A stretch of 42,428 bases of DNA. It comes from Streptomyces bikiniensis. GTDB taxonomy: Bacteria; Actinomycetota; Actinomycetes; Streptomycetales; Streptomycetaceae. The position numbers and the translations under genes were made by a program. The notes under the pieces are model-generated. The model saw nothing but the letters and a program-made list of their open reading frames with translations, had not been told where the DNA came from and ran no database searches. The DNA lies in assembly GCA_000716465.1 (NCBI GenBank), contig JNWL01000051.1:1-42428 (forward strand). The letters are read 5' to 3'. Position 1 is the first letter of the stretch, and every line of letters begins with the position of its first letter. Below are positions 32,313 through 41,091 of the stretch, piece after piece.

Positions 32313-32548
32313 TGGATGGGTTCCTTGTCTCCGCCCGCGCACTCCGGGCACGGAACCATGTACGTGAATCGGCACTCGGTACAGCCTCGAAAGCCGCAGC
32401 AGTCCGGGCAATAGATCTGACGCTGTCCGAAGCACACTCCGCAAACGGTTGAGATCGAGTTCAGAAACTCGATCATCGTCGGCGGCCCGTCATGGGTGTA
32501 ACCGGTCCGTCCGGCCCTCTTCTTCGGACTCTGAGGGGCCCTTTTCAC
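32306..32548 (-). CDS. 80-aa Cys-rich protein with DnaJ-like zinc knuckles
   Basis: Four CxxC pairs: C36/C39 (VCGVCFG), C47/C50 (YCPDCCGFRG), C56/C59 (GCTECRF) and C67/C70 (PCPECAGG). The spacing and following glycines resemble the CxxCxGxG zinc-binding region of DnaJ-type co-chaperones, without a J domain. GTG 32548 overlaps the stop of the preceding gene (GTGA). An internal ATG (32476) has no ribosome site. Likely binds two zinc ions; role unknown. Confidence 0.62.
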   Translation of the reverse strand: MKRAPQSPKKRAGRTGYTHDGPPTMIEFLNSISTVCGVCFGQRQIYCPDCCGFRGCTECRFTYMVPCPECAGGDKEPIQW

Positions 32549-32745
32549 TTCTCCCCCCGGTGGGGGTGGGAGCGGACGCGGCGGGACGCTTCAAAGCGCC
32601 GTGAGGCGTCGCCGGCCTGCTTCGCCTGGCTCAACTCCCGCATGGCGGCGGCGCATTCACGGCACCCCGAAACGGGGTGCGCTTCGTACAGCCATCCGTC
32701 TATGGGCAGATCGATCGGCGGTTCCGGGAACGTCTGCTGACTCAC
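32545..32745 (-). CDS. 66-aa CxxC...HPH protein, paralog 2
   Basis: From GTG 32745 (GTGA overlap with the upstream gene's stop). C28, C31, H60 and H62 (SGCRECAAAMREL ... RSHPHRGEK) occupy exactly the same residue numbers as in the 81-aa protein encoded immediately upstream, so the two are tandem paralogs. The four residues could form a single zinc site. N-terminus is Pro/acidic (PEPPIDLPIDGWLYEAHP). Function unknown. Confidence 0.6.
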   Translation of the reverse strand: MSQQTFPEPPIDLPIDGWLYEAHPVSGCRECAAAMRELSQAKQAGDASRRFEASRRVRSHPHRGEK

Positions 32746-32987
32746 CGGATCACCCCCCACACGGTGGCGAGGGGGAGCGCGCTTCCCGGCTTCACGGACT
32801 GGTGAGGGTGATTGCCGATCTCGCGGTTCGCGCCTGCCACGGCCTGGGACACGCGCGCTTCCCGGGCGAGTTCACGGGAGCGCGCAAGAGCGGCACACGT
32901 CATGCACCCCTCGACTGCAACCGGCTCCAATCCGCTGAGGGTGGCCAGTCCGTTTCCTGATTCAGCGTGCGGCTTGTGTTCAAGCAT
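32742..32987 (-). CDS. 81-aa CxxC...HPH protein, paralog 1
   Basis: ATG 32987 with GAGGGG seven bases upstream. C28, C31, H60 and H62 (EGCMTCAALARSREL ... GNHPHQS) match the following 66-aa paralog position for position; the intervening helix (ARSRELAREARVSQAVAGAN) is strongly helical. The stop overlaps the next start (GTGA). First gene of a run of short overlapping frames. Function unknown; a small zinc-binding regulator or excision factor is possible. Confidence 0.6.
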   Translation of the reverse strand: MLEHKPHAESGNGLATLSGLEPVAVEGCMTCAALARSRELAREARVSQAVAGANREIGNHPHQSVKPGSALPLATVWGVIR

Positions 32988-33052
32988 CGATCGCCCCTCG
33001 ACTCCATGACTGTCGTGTCAGGGTGCCGAAGGGCGGCGGGAGAGCGCGAGGA

Positions 33053-33895
33053 TTATTGGCGTGGTCGGGTAAACGCGGCCGACCACTCGGCGAGAAGGGC
33101 CCTGCAATCTTCTCCGAAGAGTGCGTATTCCTCGTACCGGCTGAAGTCATCCCGATACGCAGTCACGTCACGGTGATCCCGCAGGATCAACGCGCCCGTT
33201 CCCGTTTCCACCGTGGCGAGTCGTCTGTCATAGACAGTGAACGTATTGAGCGGTCGCTCTGGTATGTGGCCATCCAAGGGGATCACGCCGAGTCGGACAT
33301 TCGGGAGTCGAGAGACGGAGATCAGTCGGTCCATCTGCATGGCCATAGCCATGGGTGGGAGCAGTGGCCACCTAGCCGCTTGCTCGGTAAGGATGAACGT
33401 GAACGACTTTGTAGAGTTGTAGAGAACCTGTTGGCGCTCTAGCTTTCTCGCAATAGTCTTCGACTGATCCCCGGGAACGTCGGCAATACTGGCGCGCACG
33501 TATTCGGGTGTGGCCAAGAGTCCGGTAATCATGGAGAGCAGGAAGAACCGAAACTCGGTCGAGGCAGCTTCAAGTCTCGCTAGCTCATTCTGCTTCTTGT
33601 CCAAGCCCTTGCGGCGGGAGGACCAATGGTCCTGCCACTCGGTATTTGCCGTACGGGCCAGTGAAAGGAGCTTTTCGGCCTCAGAACCTGTTGCTTCAAG
33701 GGCCTCCAGGATCAGCTCTATATCGACCATGGCAGGAGTGAGCTTGCCGCTTTCGATGTTGCTGACCTTGGTTTGTGACATGTTGCAGCGGTGGGCGAGC
33801 CAGGTTTGTGTCTTCCCGGCCCGCTTCCGCGCGCTGCGTAGTGCTTCTGCTAGGTCTGATCGGGACTGACCTAGTCTCTCGGGCTCAAACGTCAA
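33053..33895 (-). CDS. XRE-family regulator with DUF5753 domain
   Basis: 280 aa. N-terminal helix-turn-helix (about 12-68): LAEALRSARKRAGKTQTWLAHRCNMSQTKVSNIESGK. The remaining ~200 residues are the actinobacterial DUF5753 region, with LLSMITGLLATPEYVRA, RKLERQQVLY, FTFILTEQAARW and the late RYEEYALFGEDCRALL. TTG start at 33895 overlapping the DUF6879 stop by 11 bp; GAAGGG lies just upstream. DUF5753 regulators typically pair with DUF397 and DUF6879 proteins, both present in this arm. Probable element repressor or sensor. Confidence 0.88.
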   Translation of the reverse strand: MTFEPERLGQSRSDLAEALRSARKRAGKTQTWLAHRCNMSQTKVSNIESGKLTPAMVDIELILEALEATGSEAEKLLSLARTANTEWQDHWSSRRKGLDKKQNELARLEAASTEFRFFLLSMITGLLATPEYVRASIADVPGDQSKTIARKLERQQVLYNSTKSFTFILTEQAARWPLLPPMAMAMQMDRLISVSRLPNVRLGVIPLDGHIPERPLNTFTVYDRRLATVETGTGALILRDHRDVTAYRDDFSRYEEYALFGEDCRALLAEWSAAFTRPRQ

Positions 33896-34409
33896 GGCCC
33901 TTCACGTACTCCTCGAAGGGTACCGATTCCTCTACGGCGATCCGCTGGTACTCGATGAACGGGTAGATGTCCCCCTCGTATACCTCGCGGCTGATCTGTC
34001 GCCCATCCGTCTGGTAGTTCATGAGAACCACCTCGGTGCGGTCGAACATCCAGAAGTCTTGAACGCCCGCCAGCGGGTTCGTGCGCTCGGTCACGTCAAG
34101 GATTCGGATGCGTTCCCCAGCCAGCGAATGTGCCGCGTAGTACTGGTGGAACTCGAATCGCAGATACTCGGAGAGTGGCCGCGTGACGATGTGTACGCGG
34201 CCCTGCACCCGCCCCTCGGCCGCCTGCCGGCGAAGCCTCTCGGTGTATTCGTTCGACACCGTGTGAGGGTCCACACGGGCGCCGTTGCGCCACGCTTCGA
34301 TTTCCTCGACCTCTTGCGGCATGAGGTATTGGGGGAGGGTTTCGAGGCGCCACGCTTCCCGCTGAAAGCCCTCGAATCGGGCTGCCCATGATTCACCAGC
34401 CAAGAGCAC
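33885..34409 (-). CDS. DUF6879 family protein
   Basis: 174 aa, GTG start with GAGGGAGG six bases upstream. Pattern: FEGFQREAWRLETLPQY, then RGHVYVVTRP-like GRVHIVTRPLSEYLRFEFH, and FWMFDRTEVVLMNYQTDGR near the C-terminus. This family is widespread in streptomycetes next to XRE/DUF5753 regulators. The fold is proposed to be related to toxin or signalling partners; no catalytic site is evident to me. It overlaps both neighbours (16-17 bp upstream, 11 bp downstream), so all three are one translational unit. Confidence 0.82.
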   Translation of the reverse strand: MLLAGESWAARFEGFQREAWRLETLPQYLMPQEVEEIEAWRNGARVDPHTVSNEYTERLRRQAAEGRVQGRVHIVTRPLSEYLRFEFHQYYAAHSLAGERIRILDVTERTNPLAGVQDFWMFDRTEVVLMNYQTDGRQISREVYEGDIYPFIEYQRIAVEESVPFEEYVKGLDV

Positions 34410-34599
34410 GAACGGCCTCCCTCAGAATGTGCTCGGGGATCTCAACAAGCCCTTCGCCGTCCGGCGGCGTGAAGGCATTGGATACGTCGCCCTGGACGAC
34501 GAACGAACCGGATTCGGTCCGGTAGACGTTCGGGCAGTCATCCTTCCCGCAGTTGCCGTTTCCGTTGCCGGTGAGCCGGGTCAGTTCCTCGCGCGCCAT
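34393..34599 (-). CDS. 68-aa small protein heading the XRE/DUF6879 operon
   Basis: MAREELTRLTGNGNGNCGK, then DDCPNVYRTESGSFVVQGD and EIPEHILREAVRALGW. Two cysteines (C17, C22). ATG 34599 with AAGGGGG seven bases upstream. Short proteins of this shape, with a CP.VY.t..g.fvvqG core, commonly precede DUF6879/XRE pairs in streptomycetes (from memory). The gene overlaps DUF6879 by 17 bp. Function unknown. Confidence 0.72.
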   Translation of the reverse strand: MAREELTRLTGNGNGNCGKDDCPNVYRTESGSFVVQGDVSNAFTPPDGEGLVEIPEHILREAVRALGW

Positions 34600-34783
34600 G
34601 CTGAAACCCCCTTGTGCCTGGCCCCTGTTGGGGCCCTCGGGGATGACGGTACGGACGTGCGCGCCGAGGGTCTACGCGGTCACGCGAATATTCGCGTAGT
34701 CGGGTAGACCAGGGCCGTGGCTCCCGGTCGGCGGGGTCCTCGGCAGGGCCTGCCGGGCGTCGCGGGCGGTCGCGGGCAAGGGG
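34600..34783 (-). promoter_or_regulatory. Promoter/operator region of the leftward arm
   Basis: A perfect 16-bp palindrome ACGCGAATATTCGCGT (34682-34697) stands out as AT-containing symmetric DNA in a GC-rich region. CTACGCG (34672-34678) and CGCGTAG (34693-34699) add an overlapping inverted pair. About 85 bp before the first gene start, it is a good candidate operator for the XRE regulator encoded downstream. No gene in this gap. Confidence 0.55.
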
Positions 34784-34811
34784 AGAGCCCCCGGCGCGGG
34801 CCGGGGGCTCT
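34784..34811 (-). terminator. Terminator downstream of class I fumarase (element-encoded)
   Basis: AGAGCCCCCGGC (34784-34795) / GCCGGGGGCTCT (34800-34811), 12 bp perfect. It lies inside the element, so the element supplies both a new coding tail and a new transcription stop for the host gene. Confidence 0.85.
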
Positions 34812-34830
34812 GTGGGGCTCAGGGGGCGTC

Positions 34831-36516
<1,686 letters not shown>

Positions 36517-36689
36517 TCCTCACTCGGCGGGCGGCGGCGCCGCCTCCGTTGGCAACGCGCCCTCCAGCGTAGAACGCCCCCGTTCCGCCGATCCTGTGAG
36601 GTAGGGCTCACTTGGGCGCGGACCGATCCGGTCCGGCTCCGTCCACAGGACCCGGCCCCGCCCCCTGGTCGCGATCTATCGCGTTTCGC

Positions 36690-36695
36690 TAGGCT
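36690..36695 (+). promoter_or_regulatory. Candidate -10 box for leaderless DUF1707 mRNA
   Basis: TAGGCT, six bases before GTG 36702, with no Shine-Dalgarno sequence: the same TAGGNT-N6-GTG geometry as at 1494. No clear -35. Confidence 0.4.
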
Positions 36696-36701
36696 GGCTC
36701 C

Positions 36702-37424
36702 GTGGACCTCGAAAAGCAGCCCGAACCCGAGAAGCAGCCGCAGCCGCAGCGGTCGGCCGCCCCCGCCGAGCCCGCCCCCGCGGCGCCCGCCTTCGCCGAT
36801 CCGCGGGGCGCGCTGCGGGCCTCGGACGCGGACCGGGACCGGATCGCCGACATCCTCAGGGACGCCCTGGCCGAGGGGCGGCTCGACGCCGAGGAGCACT
36901 CGGACCGGATCGACGCGGTCTACCGGGCCAAGACGGTCGGGGAGCTGGAGCCGATCGTCCGCGACCTGCCGGCCGCCCGGTCCTCCCGGCCGGAGCCCGA
37001 GCCGGCCTACTCGTACGGCCCCGACGACCAGGAGGGGACCCCGGACAACCTGGTGGCGGTCTTCTCCAGCACCACCCGCAAGGGCCGCTGGCGGGTCAGC
37101 CGCAGGACGAACGCCTTCGCGCTCTTCGGGAACATCGAGATCGACCTGACCGAGGCGATCTTCGCCCAGCGCCTGACCACGATCAACGCCACCTCCATCT
37201 TCGGCAACGTCGAGGTGCGGGTCCCGGAGAACATCAGCCTGCGCGGCAACGGCAGCGGCATCTTCGGCAACTTCGAGGTCGTGACCCTGGAGGGCGTCGA
37301 CCCGCAGGCCCCGGTCGTCGTCATCAACGGCTACTCGGTCTTCGGCAACGTCGAGGCGCGGCCCAAGCGCGGCAAGTGGATCACGGACCTCCAGGACAAG
37401 ATGCGCAAGCACCTCGGCCACTGA
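36702..37424 (+). CDS. DUF1707 protein with LiaF-like C-terminal domain
   Basis: 240 aa. After a ~30-residue Pro/Gln-rich lead comes DUF1707: LRASDADRDRIADILRDALAEGRLDAEEHSDRIDAVYRAKTVGEL, an SHOCT-like helical pair. A linker follows, then a repeated beta-helix-like region (FALFGNIEIDL, TSIFGNVEVRV, SGIFGNFEVVT, YSVFGNVEARP), the DUF2154/LiaF C-terminal fold. No membrane helix. In Bacillus LiaF modulates a cell-envelope stress kinase; here the role is inferred as envelope stress related. GTG start, probably leaderless. Divergent from the class I fumarase. Confidence 0.85.
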   Translation: MDLEKQPEPEKQPQPQRSAAPAEPAPAAPAFADPRGALRASDADRDRIADILRDALAEGRLDAEEHSDRIDAVYRAKTVGELEPIVRDLPAARSSRPEPEPAYSYGPDDQEGTPDNLVAVFSSTTRKGRWRVSRRTNAFALFGNIEIDLTEAIFAQRLTTINATSIFGNVEVRVPENISLRGNGSGIFGNFEVVTLEGVDPQAPVVVINGYSVFGNVEARPKRGKWITDLQDKMRKHLGH

Positions 37425-37470
37425 CGACGCGCCGACGACGCGCCGGAGACACGCCGACGACGGGGGTCGG
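37425..37470. repeat. Imperfect 11-bp tandem repeat
   Basis: GACGACGCGCC appears twice head to tail just after the DUF1707 stop, followed by degenerate copies GGAGACACGCC and GACGACGGGGG. Downstream spacer before the WhiB-like gene; no hairpin terminator is obvious. Confidence 0.6.
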
Positions 37471-37608
37471 CGGGTGACCGGAATGCGTCGCGGGGCATCC
37501 GCAGTGCGGAACGGCGCGGCACCCAGTGCATAGGCGCGCGCACAGCGGGTAAGGCTCGTGGCATCGCCTCTCGCTCGCGAAGCCGTCGTCAGTCGTCAGG
37601 AGTAGACC

Positions 37609-37980
37609 GTGCTGCAACTGCCGCATCAGCCCCTCCAGGCCGTCGCCGTCCCTCCTTCCCGTACCCCGGCCCGCGAGGACGAGGGCGGTCCGTGGCACGC
37701 GGAAGCGGTGTGTCGCCGCGACGAGGCAGGACTCTTCTTCGCCCCCTCCAAGGAGCCGACGGCCGCGCGCCTCGCCCGCGAGGAGGCCGCCAAGCGGGTC
37801 TGCGCGCGCTGCCCCGTGATGGTCGAGTGCCGCGAGCACGCACTGCTCCAGCCCGAGCCGTACGGGGTGTGGGGCGGGCTCACGGCGGCGGAGCGCCGCG
37901 TGGTCCTCGCCCGGCGCCGGCGGCGCGAGGTGGAGCTGAGGAAGGCGGCCGCGGCGGACCGGATCGCCAAGGCGGGCTGA
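37609..37980 (+). CDS. WhiB-family iron-sulfur transcription factor
   Basis: 123 aa. Four cluster cysteines C35, C65, C68 and C74 (C-x29-C-x2-C-x5-C; AVCRRDEAGLFF, RVCARCPVMVEC) would bind a 4Fe-4S cluster. GVWGG (86-90) is the family turn that contacts the sigma factor, and the C-terminal basic helix (ARRRRREVELRKAAA) binds DNA. GTG start with AGGAG seven bases upstream. Position between DUF1707 and glpX matches, from memory, the gene called wblI in S. coelicolor, but I leave the symbol open. Confidence 0.92.
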   Translation: MLQLPHQPLQAVAVPPSRTPAREDEGGPWHAEAVCRRDEAGLFFAPSKEPTAARLAREEAAKRVCARCPVMVECREHALLQPEPYGVWGGLTAAERRVVLARRRRREVELRKAAAADRIAKAG

Positions 37981-38059
37981 CGCGGAGAGCGGAGCCGGGA
38001 CGCCTGGGCCGGAAGGGTGCCGGGTCCGGGCGCGGAGACCTCCGCCGGCCCGTACGGGA

Positions 38060-38092
38060 AGGGGCGCCCCCACCGCACATGGGGGCGCCCCT
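38060..38092. terminator. Bidirectional terminator between the WhiB gene and glpX
   Basis: AGGGGCGCCCCCA (38060-38072) pairs perfectly with TGGGGGCGCCCCT (38080-38092); CTT follows. Convergent genes on both sides. Confidence 0.9.
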
Positions 38093-38128
38093 CTTCGTAC
38101 CGTCCGGCGGGCGGGCGCCCGCCCCGTC

Positions 38129-39160
38129 CTACTTGGCGCGGTCGAAGTCGATCTTGCTGTACGCGCGCAGCTTCGAGAGCCGGTGCGTGGAGTCGATCTG
38201 GCGGATCGTGCCGGACTTCGAGCGCATGACCAGGGACTGCGTGGTCGCCGTCTCGGCGCGGTAGCGCACCCCGCGCAGCAGCTCGCCGTCGGTGATGCCG
38301 GTCGCGACGAAGAAGACGTTGTCGCCGCTGACCAGGTCGTCCGTGGAGAGCACCCGGTCCAGGTCGTGGCCCGCGTCGATCGCCTTCTGCCGCTCGGCGT
38401 CGTCCTTCGGCCACAGCTTGCCCTGGATCACGCCGCCGAGGCACTTGATCGCACAGGCGGAGATGATGCCCTCGGGGGTGCCGCCGATGCCCATGAGCAT
38501 GTCGACGCCGGTGCCCTCGCGGACGGCCATGATCGAACCGGCGACGTCGCCGTCCGAGATGAACTTGATCCGGGCCCCGGTCTCGCGGATCTCCTTGACG
38601 ATGCCCTCGTGGCGGGGGCGGTCCAGGATGACGACCGTAATGTCCTCGGGCGAGGAGTTCTTCGCCTTGGCGACCCGGCGGATGTTGACCGAGACGGGGG
38701 CGTTGATGTCGACGAAGTCGGCGGCCTCGGGGCCGGTGACCAGCTTGTCCATGTAGAAGACCGCGGACGGGTCGAACATGGTGCCGCGGTCGGCGGCGGC
38801 CAGGACGGCGATCGCGTTCGGCATGCCCTTGGCGTTGAGCGTGGTGCCGTCGATCGGGTCGACCGCGATGTCGACCTCGGCGCCGGTCCCGTCGCCGACC
38901 CGCTCGCCGTTGAAGAGCATCGGCGCTTCGTCCTTCTCGCCCTCGCCGATGACGACGACGCCGTCCATCGAGACGGTGGAGATCAGGGTCCGCATGGCGT
39001 TGACCGCCGCGCGGTCCGCGCCGATCTTGTCGCCCCGGCCGACCCAGCGGCCCGCGGCCATGGCGGCCGCCTCGGTGACGCGCACCAGTTCGAGGGCGAG
39101 GTTGCGGTCGGGGGCCTCGGGAGAGACCTCCAGTTCGGGCGGGAGGGTGTGCTCGGTCAT
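38129..39160 (-). CDS. glpX: Class II fructose-1,6-bisphosphatase
   Basis: 343 aa. Metal-dependent FBPase of gluconeogenesis, cytosolic. Metal/phosphate motifs [27 protein letters not shown] and [13 protein letters not shown] are all present; [22 protein letters not shown] near the end is the GlpX-type C-terminal block. ATG 39160 with AAAGGTG seven bases upstream. Its promoter side carries two copies of a 20-bp repeat. Divergent from DUF4245. Confidence 0.95.
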   Translation of the reverse strand: MTEHTLPPELEVSPEAPDRNLALELVRVTEAAAMAAGRWVGRGDKIGADRAAVNAMRTLISTVSMDGVVVIGEGEKDEAPMLFNGERVGDGTGAEVDIAVDPIDGTTLNAKGMPNAIAVLAAADRGTMFDPSAVFYMDKLVTGPEAADFVDINAPVSVNIRRVAKAKNSSPEDITVVILDRPRHEGIVKEIRETGARIKFISDGDVAGSIMAVREGTGVDMLMGIGGTPEGIISACAIKCLGGVIQGKLWPKDDAERQKAIDAGHDLDRVLSTDDLVSGDNVFFVATGITDGELLRGVRYRAETATTQSLVMRSKSGTIRQIDSTHRLSKLRAYSKIDFDRAK

Positions 39161-39173
39161 CGTTGCGCACCTT

Positions 39174-39215
39174 TCTGTACGGCGACGGCCGGAAATCTGT
39201 ACGGCGACTGCCGGA
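39174..39215. repeat. 20-bp tandem repeat upstream of glpX
   Basis: TCTGTACGGCGACGGCCGGA (39174-39193) and TCTGTACGGCGACTGCCGGA (39196-39215): one mismatch, 22-bp period (about two helical turns), starting 14 bases upstream of the glpX start codon. Looks like a paired regulator site overlapping the leader or promoter. Confidence 0.8.
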
Positions 39216-39309
39216 GAATACGAGGGTGCTGCGACTCTATCGTCAGGTCGACAGATTGAGCAGGGGGGCCCACGTATGAGCGCGGGACCGTGATGCGACC
39301 ATGGGGGGC

Positions 39310-39837
39310 GTGGCAGGTATGCGAGGCAGGCAGACGGTACGCGGGATGTTCCAGTCCCTCGGTGTGATCATGGTCGCCGCGGGCGTGATGTATCTCTTCA
39401 TCCCGCACGACGAGCACGCGGACCCGGTGAAGGCGAAGGACTACCGGGTCGAGCTCCTGACGGCCCAGCGGGCGGCGCCGTACCCGGTGCTGGCCCCCCA
39501 GGACCTCGGCGAGGGCTGGAAGGCCACGGTCGTCTCGTACAAGCGCGAGAACGCCGACGCCTGGCAGCTCGGCTTCCTCTCCCCGGACACCCAGTACGTG
39601 GCGGTCCACCAGTCGACGGCGGAGCCCGGCAAGTTCGCCCCCAAGGTGTCCCAGGGCGCGAAGGCCACCGGGAAGACCCAGACGGTGGGCGGTCTGGTGT
39701 GGCAGCGCTGGGAGGGCCCGAAGTACGACGCGCTCGTCCGGACGGAGGGCGGCGCGACGACCGTGGTGACCGGTACGGCCTCCTTCGAGCGCCTTGCGGA
39801 GATGGCGGGCTCGCTGCGGTCGTCGCAGAAGGTCTGA
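39310..39837 (+). CDS. DUF4245 membrane-anchored protein
   Basis: 175 aa from GTG 39310 (alternatives: ATG 39301, ATG 39319). One N-terminal membrane helix (about 12-30, [19 protein letters not shown]) followed by an extracytoplasmic DUF4245 domain: [20 protein letters not shown], then [17 protein letters not shown] and [13 protein letters not shown]. The family is of unknown function and conserved next to glpX in actinobacteria, as here. The ribosome site is unclear. Confidence 0.82.
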   Translation: MAGMRGRQTVRGMFQSLGVIMVAAGVMYLFIPHDEHADPVKAKDYRVELLTAQRAAPYPVLAPQDLGEGWKATVVSYKRENADAWQLGFLSPDTQYVAVHQSTAEPGKFAPKVSQGAKATGKTQTVGGLVWQRWEGPKYDALVRTEGGATTVVTGTASFERLAEMAGSLRSSQKV

Positions 39838-39865
39838 GGGGTACGCGAGGGCGTACGGACGCGGG

Positions 39866-39898
39866 AAGGGCCCCGCACTCGTGGAGTGCGGGGCCCTT
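39866..39898. terminator. Bidirectional terminator
   Basis: AAGGGCCCCGCACTC (39866-39880) / GAGTGCGGGGCCCTT (39884-39898), 15 bp perfect, GTG loop, between convergent genes. Confidence 0.9.
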
Positions 39899-39938
39899 GC
39901 CGTGGTCGTGCGGACCGTGGTCACCGGCCCCGGGCGTC

Positions 39939-40529
39939 TCAGACGGTGGTGACGACCTCGTCGAAGGAGAGGCGCGGGGAGCGCGGGAACCAGGCCTCCT
40001 CGCCCGGCTTGCCGATGTTGACGACCATCAGCGGGGTGTGGTCGGCGTCGAGGAACTCCTTCTGCACGCCGGCGAAGTCCAGGCCGGTCATCGGGCCGGC
40101 GGCCAGGCCGGCGGCGCGGACGCCGACGATGAAGTAGGCGGCCTGGAGGGCGGCGTTCAGCAGGGCGGACTGCTCGCGGACCGGGCGCTCGGCGAAGAAC
40201 ATGTCCTTGGCCTGCGGGAAGTGCGGGAGCAGGGCCGGCAGCTCCTCGTGGAACTCGTTGTCCGCGGAGAGGATCGCGACGAGCGGGGCGGCGGCGGTCT
40301 TCGGCCGGTTGCCCTCGGCCATGTGCTTGACCAGGCGCTCGCGGGCCTCGGGGGAGCGGACCAGGGTGATGCGCAGCGGGGTCTGGTTGAAGGCGGTGGG
40401 GCCGTACTTCACCAGGTCGTAGATCGCCTGGACCTGCTCGTCGGTCACCGGCTCGTCGGTGAACGTGTTGGCGGTGCGGGCCTCGCGGAAGAGGAGGTCC
40501 TGGGCGGCGGGGTCAAGGGCGAGAGACAT
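39939..40529 (-). CDS. Nitroreductase-fold reductase, RutE/HadB (malonic semialdehyde reductase) type
   Basis: 196 aa, FMN-dependent. Family marks: EARTANTFTDEPVTDEQ at the N-terminus, KYGPTAFNQTPLRI (FMN contact), EGNRPKTAAAPLVAILS and the late GLDFAGVQKEFL. RutE reduces malonic semialdehyde in pyrimidine degradation in E. coli, but no rut genes are nearby, so the substrate is uncertain. ATG 40529 with GGAAGG eight bases upstream; the longer frame to 40562 has no site. Transcribed in the same direction as xseBA but with its own upstream control region. Confidence 0.85.
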   Translation of the reverse strand: MSLALDPAAQDLLFREARTANTFTDEPVTDEQVQAIYDLVKYGPTAFNQTPLRITLVRSPEARERLVKHMAEGNRPKTAAAPLVAILSADNEFHEELPALLPHFPQAKDMFFAERPVREQSALLNAALQAAYFIVGVRAAGLAAGPMTGLDFAGVQKEFLDADHTPLMVVNIGKPGEEAWFPRSPRLSFDEVVTTV

Positions 40530-40545
40530 GCTGCGTACCTTCCGG

Positions 40546-40564
40546 ACTGCACAAAACTGCACAA
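40546..40564. repeat. ACTGCACAA direct repeat upstream of the reductase
   Basis: ACTGCACAA at 40546-40554 and 40556-40564, period 10 bp (one helical turn), 17 bp upstream of the start codon. Possible operator half-sites. Confidence 0.6.
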
Positions 40565-40637
40565 GGTGGGGTTGCTCGTACGACGTTCAAGCGATGTCCT
40601 CGACAGTACGCCCGTGATTGGTGAAACTTCAACTACC

Positions 40638-40649
40638 CTATCCGGATAG
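40638..40649. promoter_or_regulatory. Palindrome CTATCCGGATAG
   Basis: Perfect 12-bp palindrome in the AT-richer stretch between xseB and the reductase, about 110 bp upstream of the reductase start. Candidate operator; regulator unknown. Confidence 0.4.
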
Positions 40650-40698
40650 TGATCCGCTTCACTCGTGAGTCTACGCCAGGGCGGGAGTGCCCCGGGGC

Positions 40699-40971
40699 TC
40701 ACTCCCCGTCGTGCCCGTCGCCACCTTCGTCCCCGCCCTCTCCGTCCGCGTCCGCCGCGAGCGCGGCGTCCAGGCGGGCCCGGGCGCCCTCCAGGCGGAG
40801 GCGGCAGACCTTCGCCAGCTCCTCGCCGCGCTCCCAGAGCGCGAGGGATTCCTCCAGGGTGGTCCCGCCCGCTTCGAGCCGCCGGACGACCTCGATCAGC
40901 TCGTCCCGCGCCTGCTCGTACCCGAGGGCCGCCTCGTCCGCGCCCGTACCCGTACCCGTACCCGCTGCCAT
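40699..40971 (-). CDS. xseB: Exodeoxyribonuclease VII small subunit
   Basis: 90 aa from ATG 40971 (AAGGA seven bases upstream). The family helical hairpin is clear: [48 protein letters not shown]. Together with XseA it forms the enzyme that degrades single-stranded DNA from both ends. The N-terminus includes a (Gly-Thr) run encoded by a GGGTAC hexamer repeat; the C-terminus is Asp/Gly-rich. It follows xseA after 120 bp holding an octamer array. Confidence 0.92.
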   Translation of the reverse strand: MAAGTGTGTGADEAALGYEQARDELIEVVRRLEAGGTTLEESLALWERGEELAKVCRLRLEGARARLDAALAADADGEGGDEGGDGHDGE

Positions 40972-41007
40972 TGTCCGTCCTTCCGTCGATGTGGTGATCT
41001 GCAGGGG

Positions 41008-41087
41008 CCCTCGGGGCCCCAAGTCCCCAAGCCCTCGGGCCTTCTGGTCTTCTGGTCTTCGGGCCTTTGGACCTTTGGGCCCTCGGG
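41008..41087. repeat. Array of ten octamer units between xseA and xseB
   Basis: Eighty bases divide exactly into ten related 8-mers: CCCTCGGG, GCCCCAAG, TCCCCAAG, CCCTCGGG, CCTTCTGG, TCTTCTGG, TCTTCGGG, CCTTTGGA, CCTTTGGG, CCCTCGGG. It begins 37 bases upstream of the xseB start and ends 4 bases short of the xseA stop codon. Confidence 0.85.
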
Positions 41088-41091
41088 CCGC

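Noticed and set aside
31785..32444. A single 219-codon leftward frame
   Set aside because: Its first two-thirds is Ser/Pro/Gly-rich shadow sequence that overlaps two better frames; only the last 62 codons look real.
32812..33442. Rightward frames in the small-gene region (32812-33009, 33023-33442)
   Set aside because: Antisense to clearly better leftward genes, including XRE/DUF5753; no ribosome sites or motifs.
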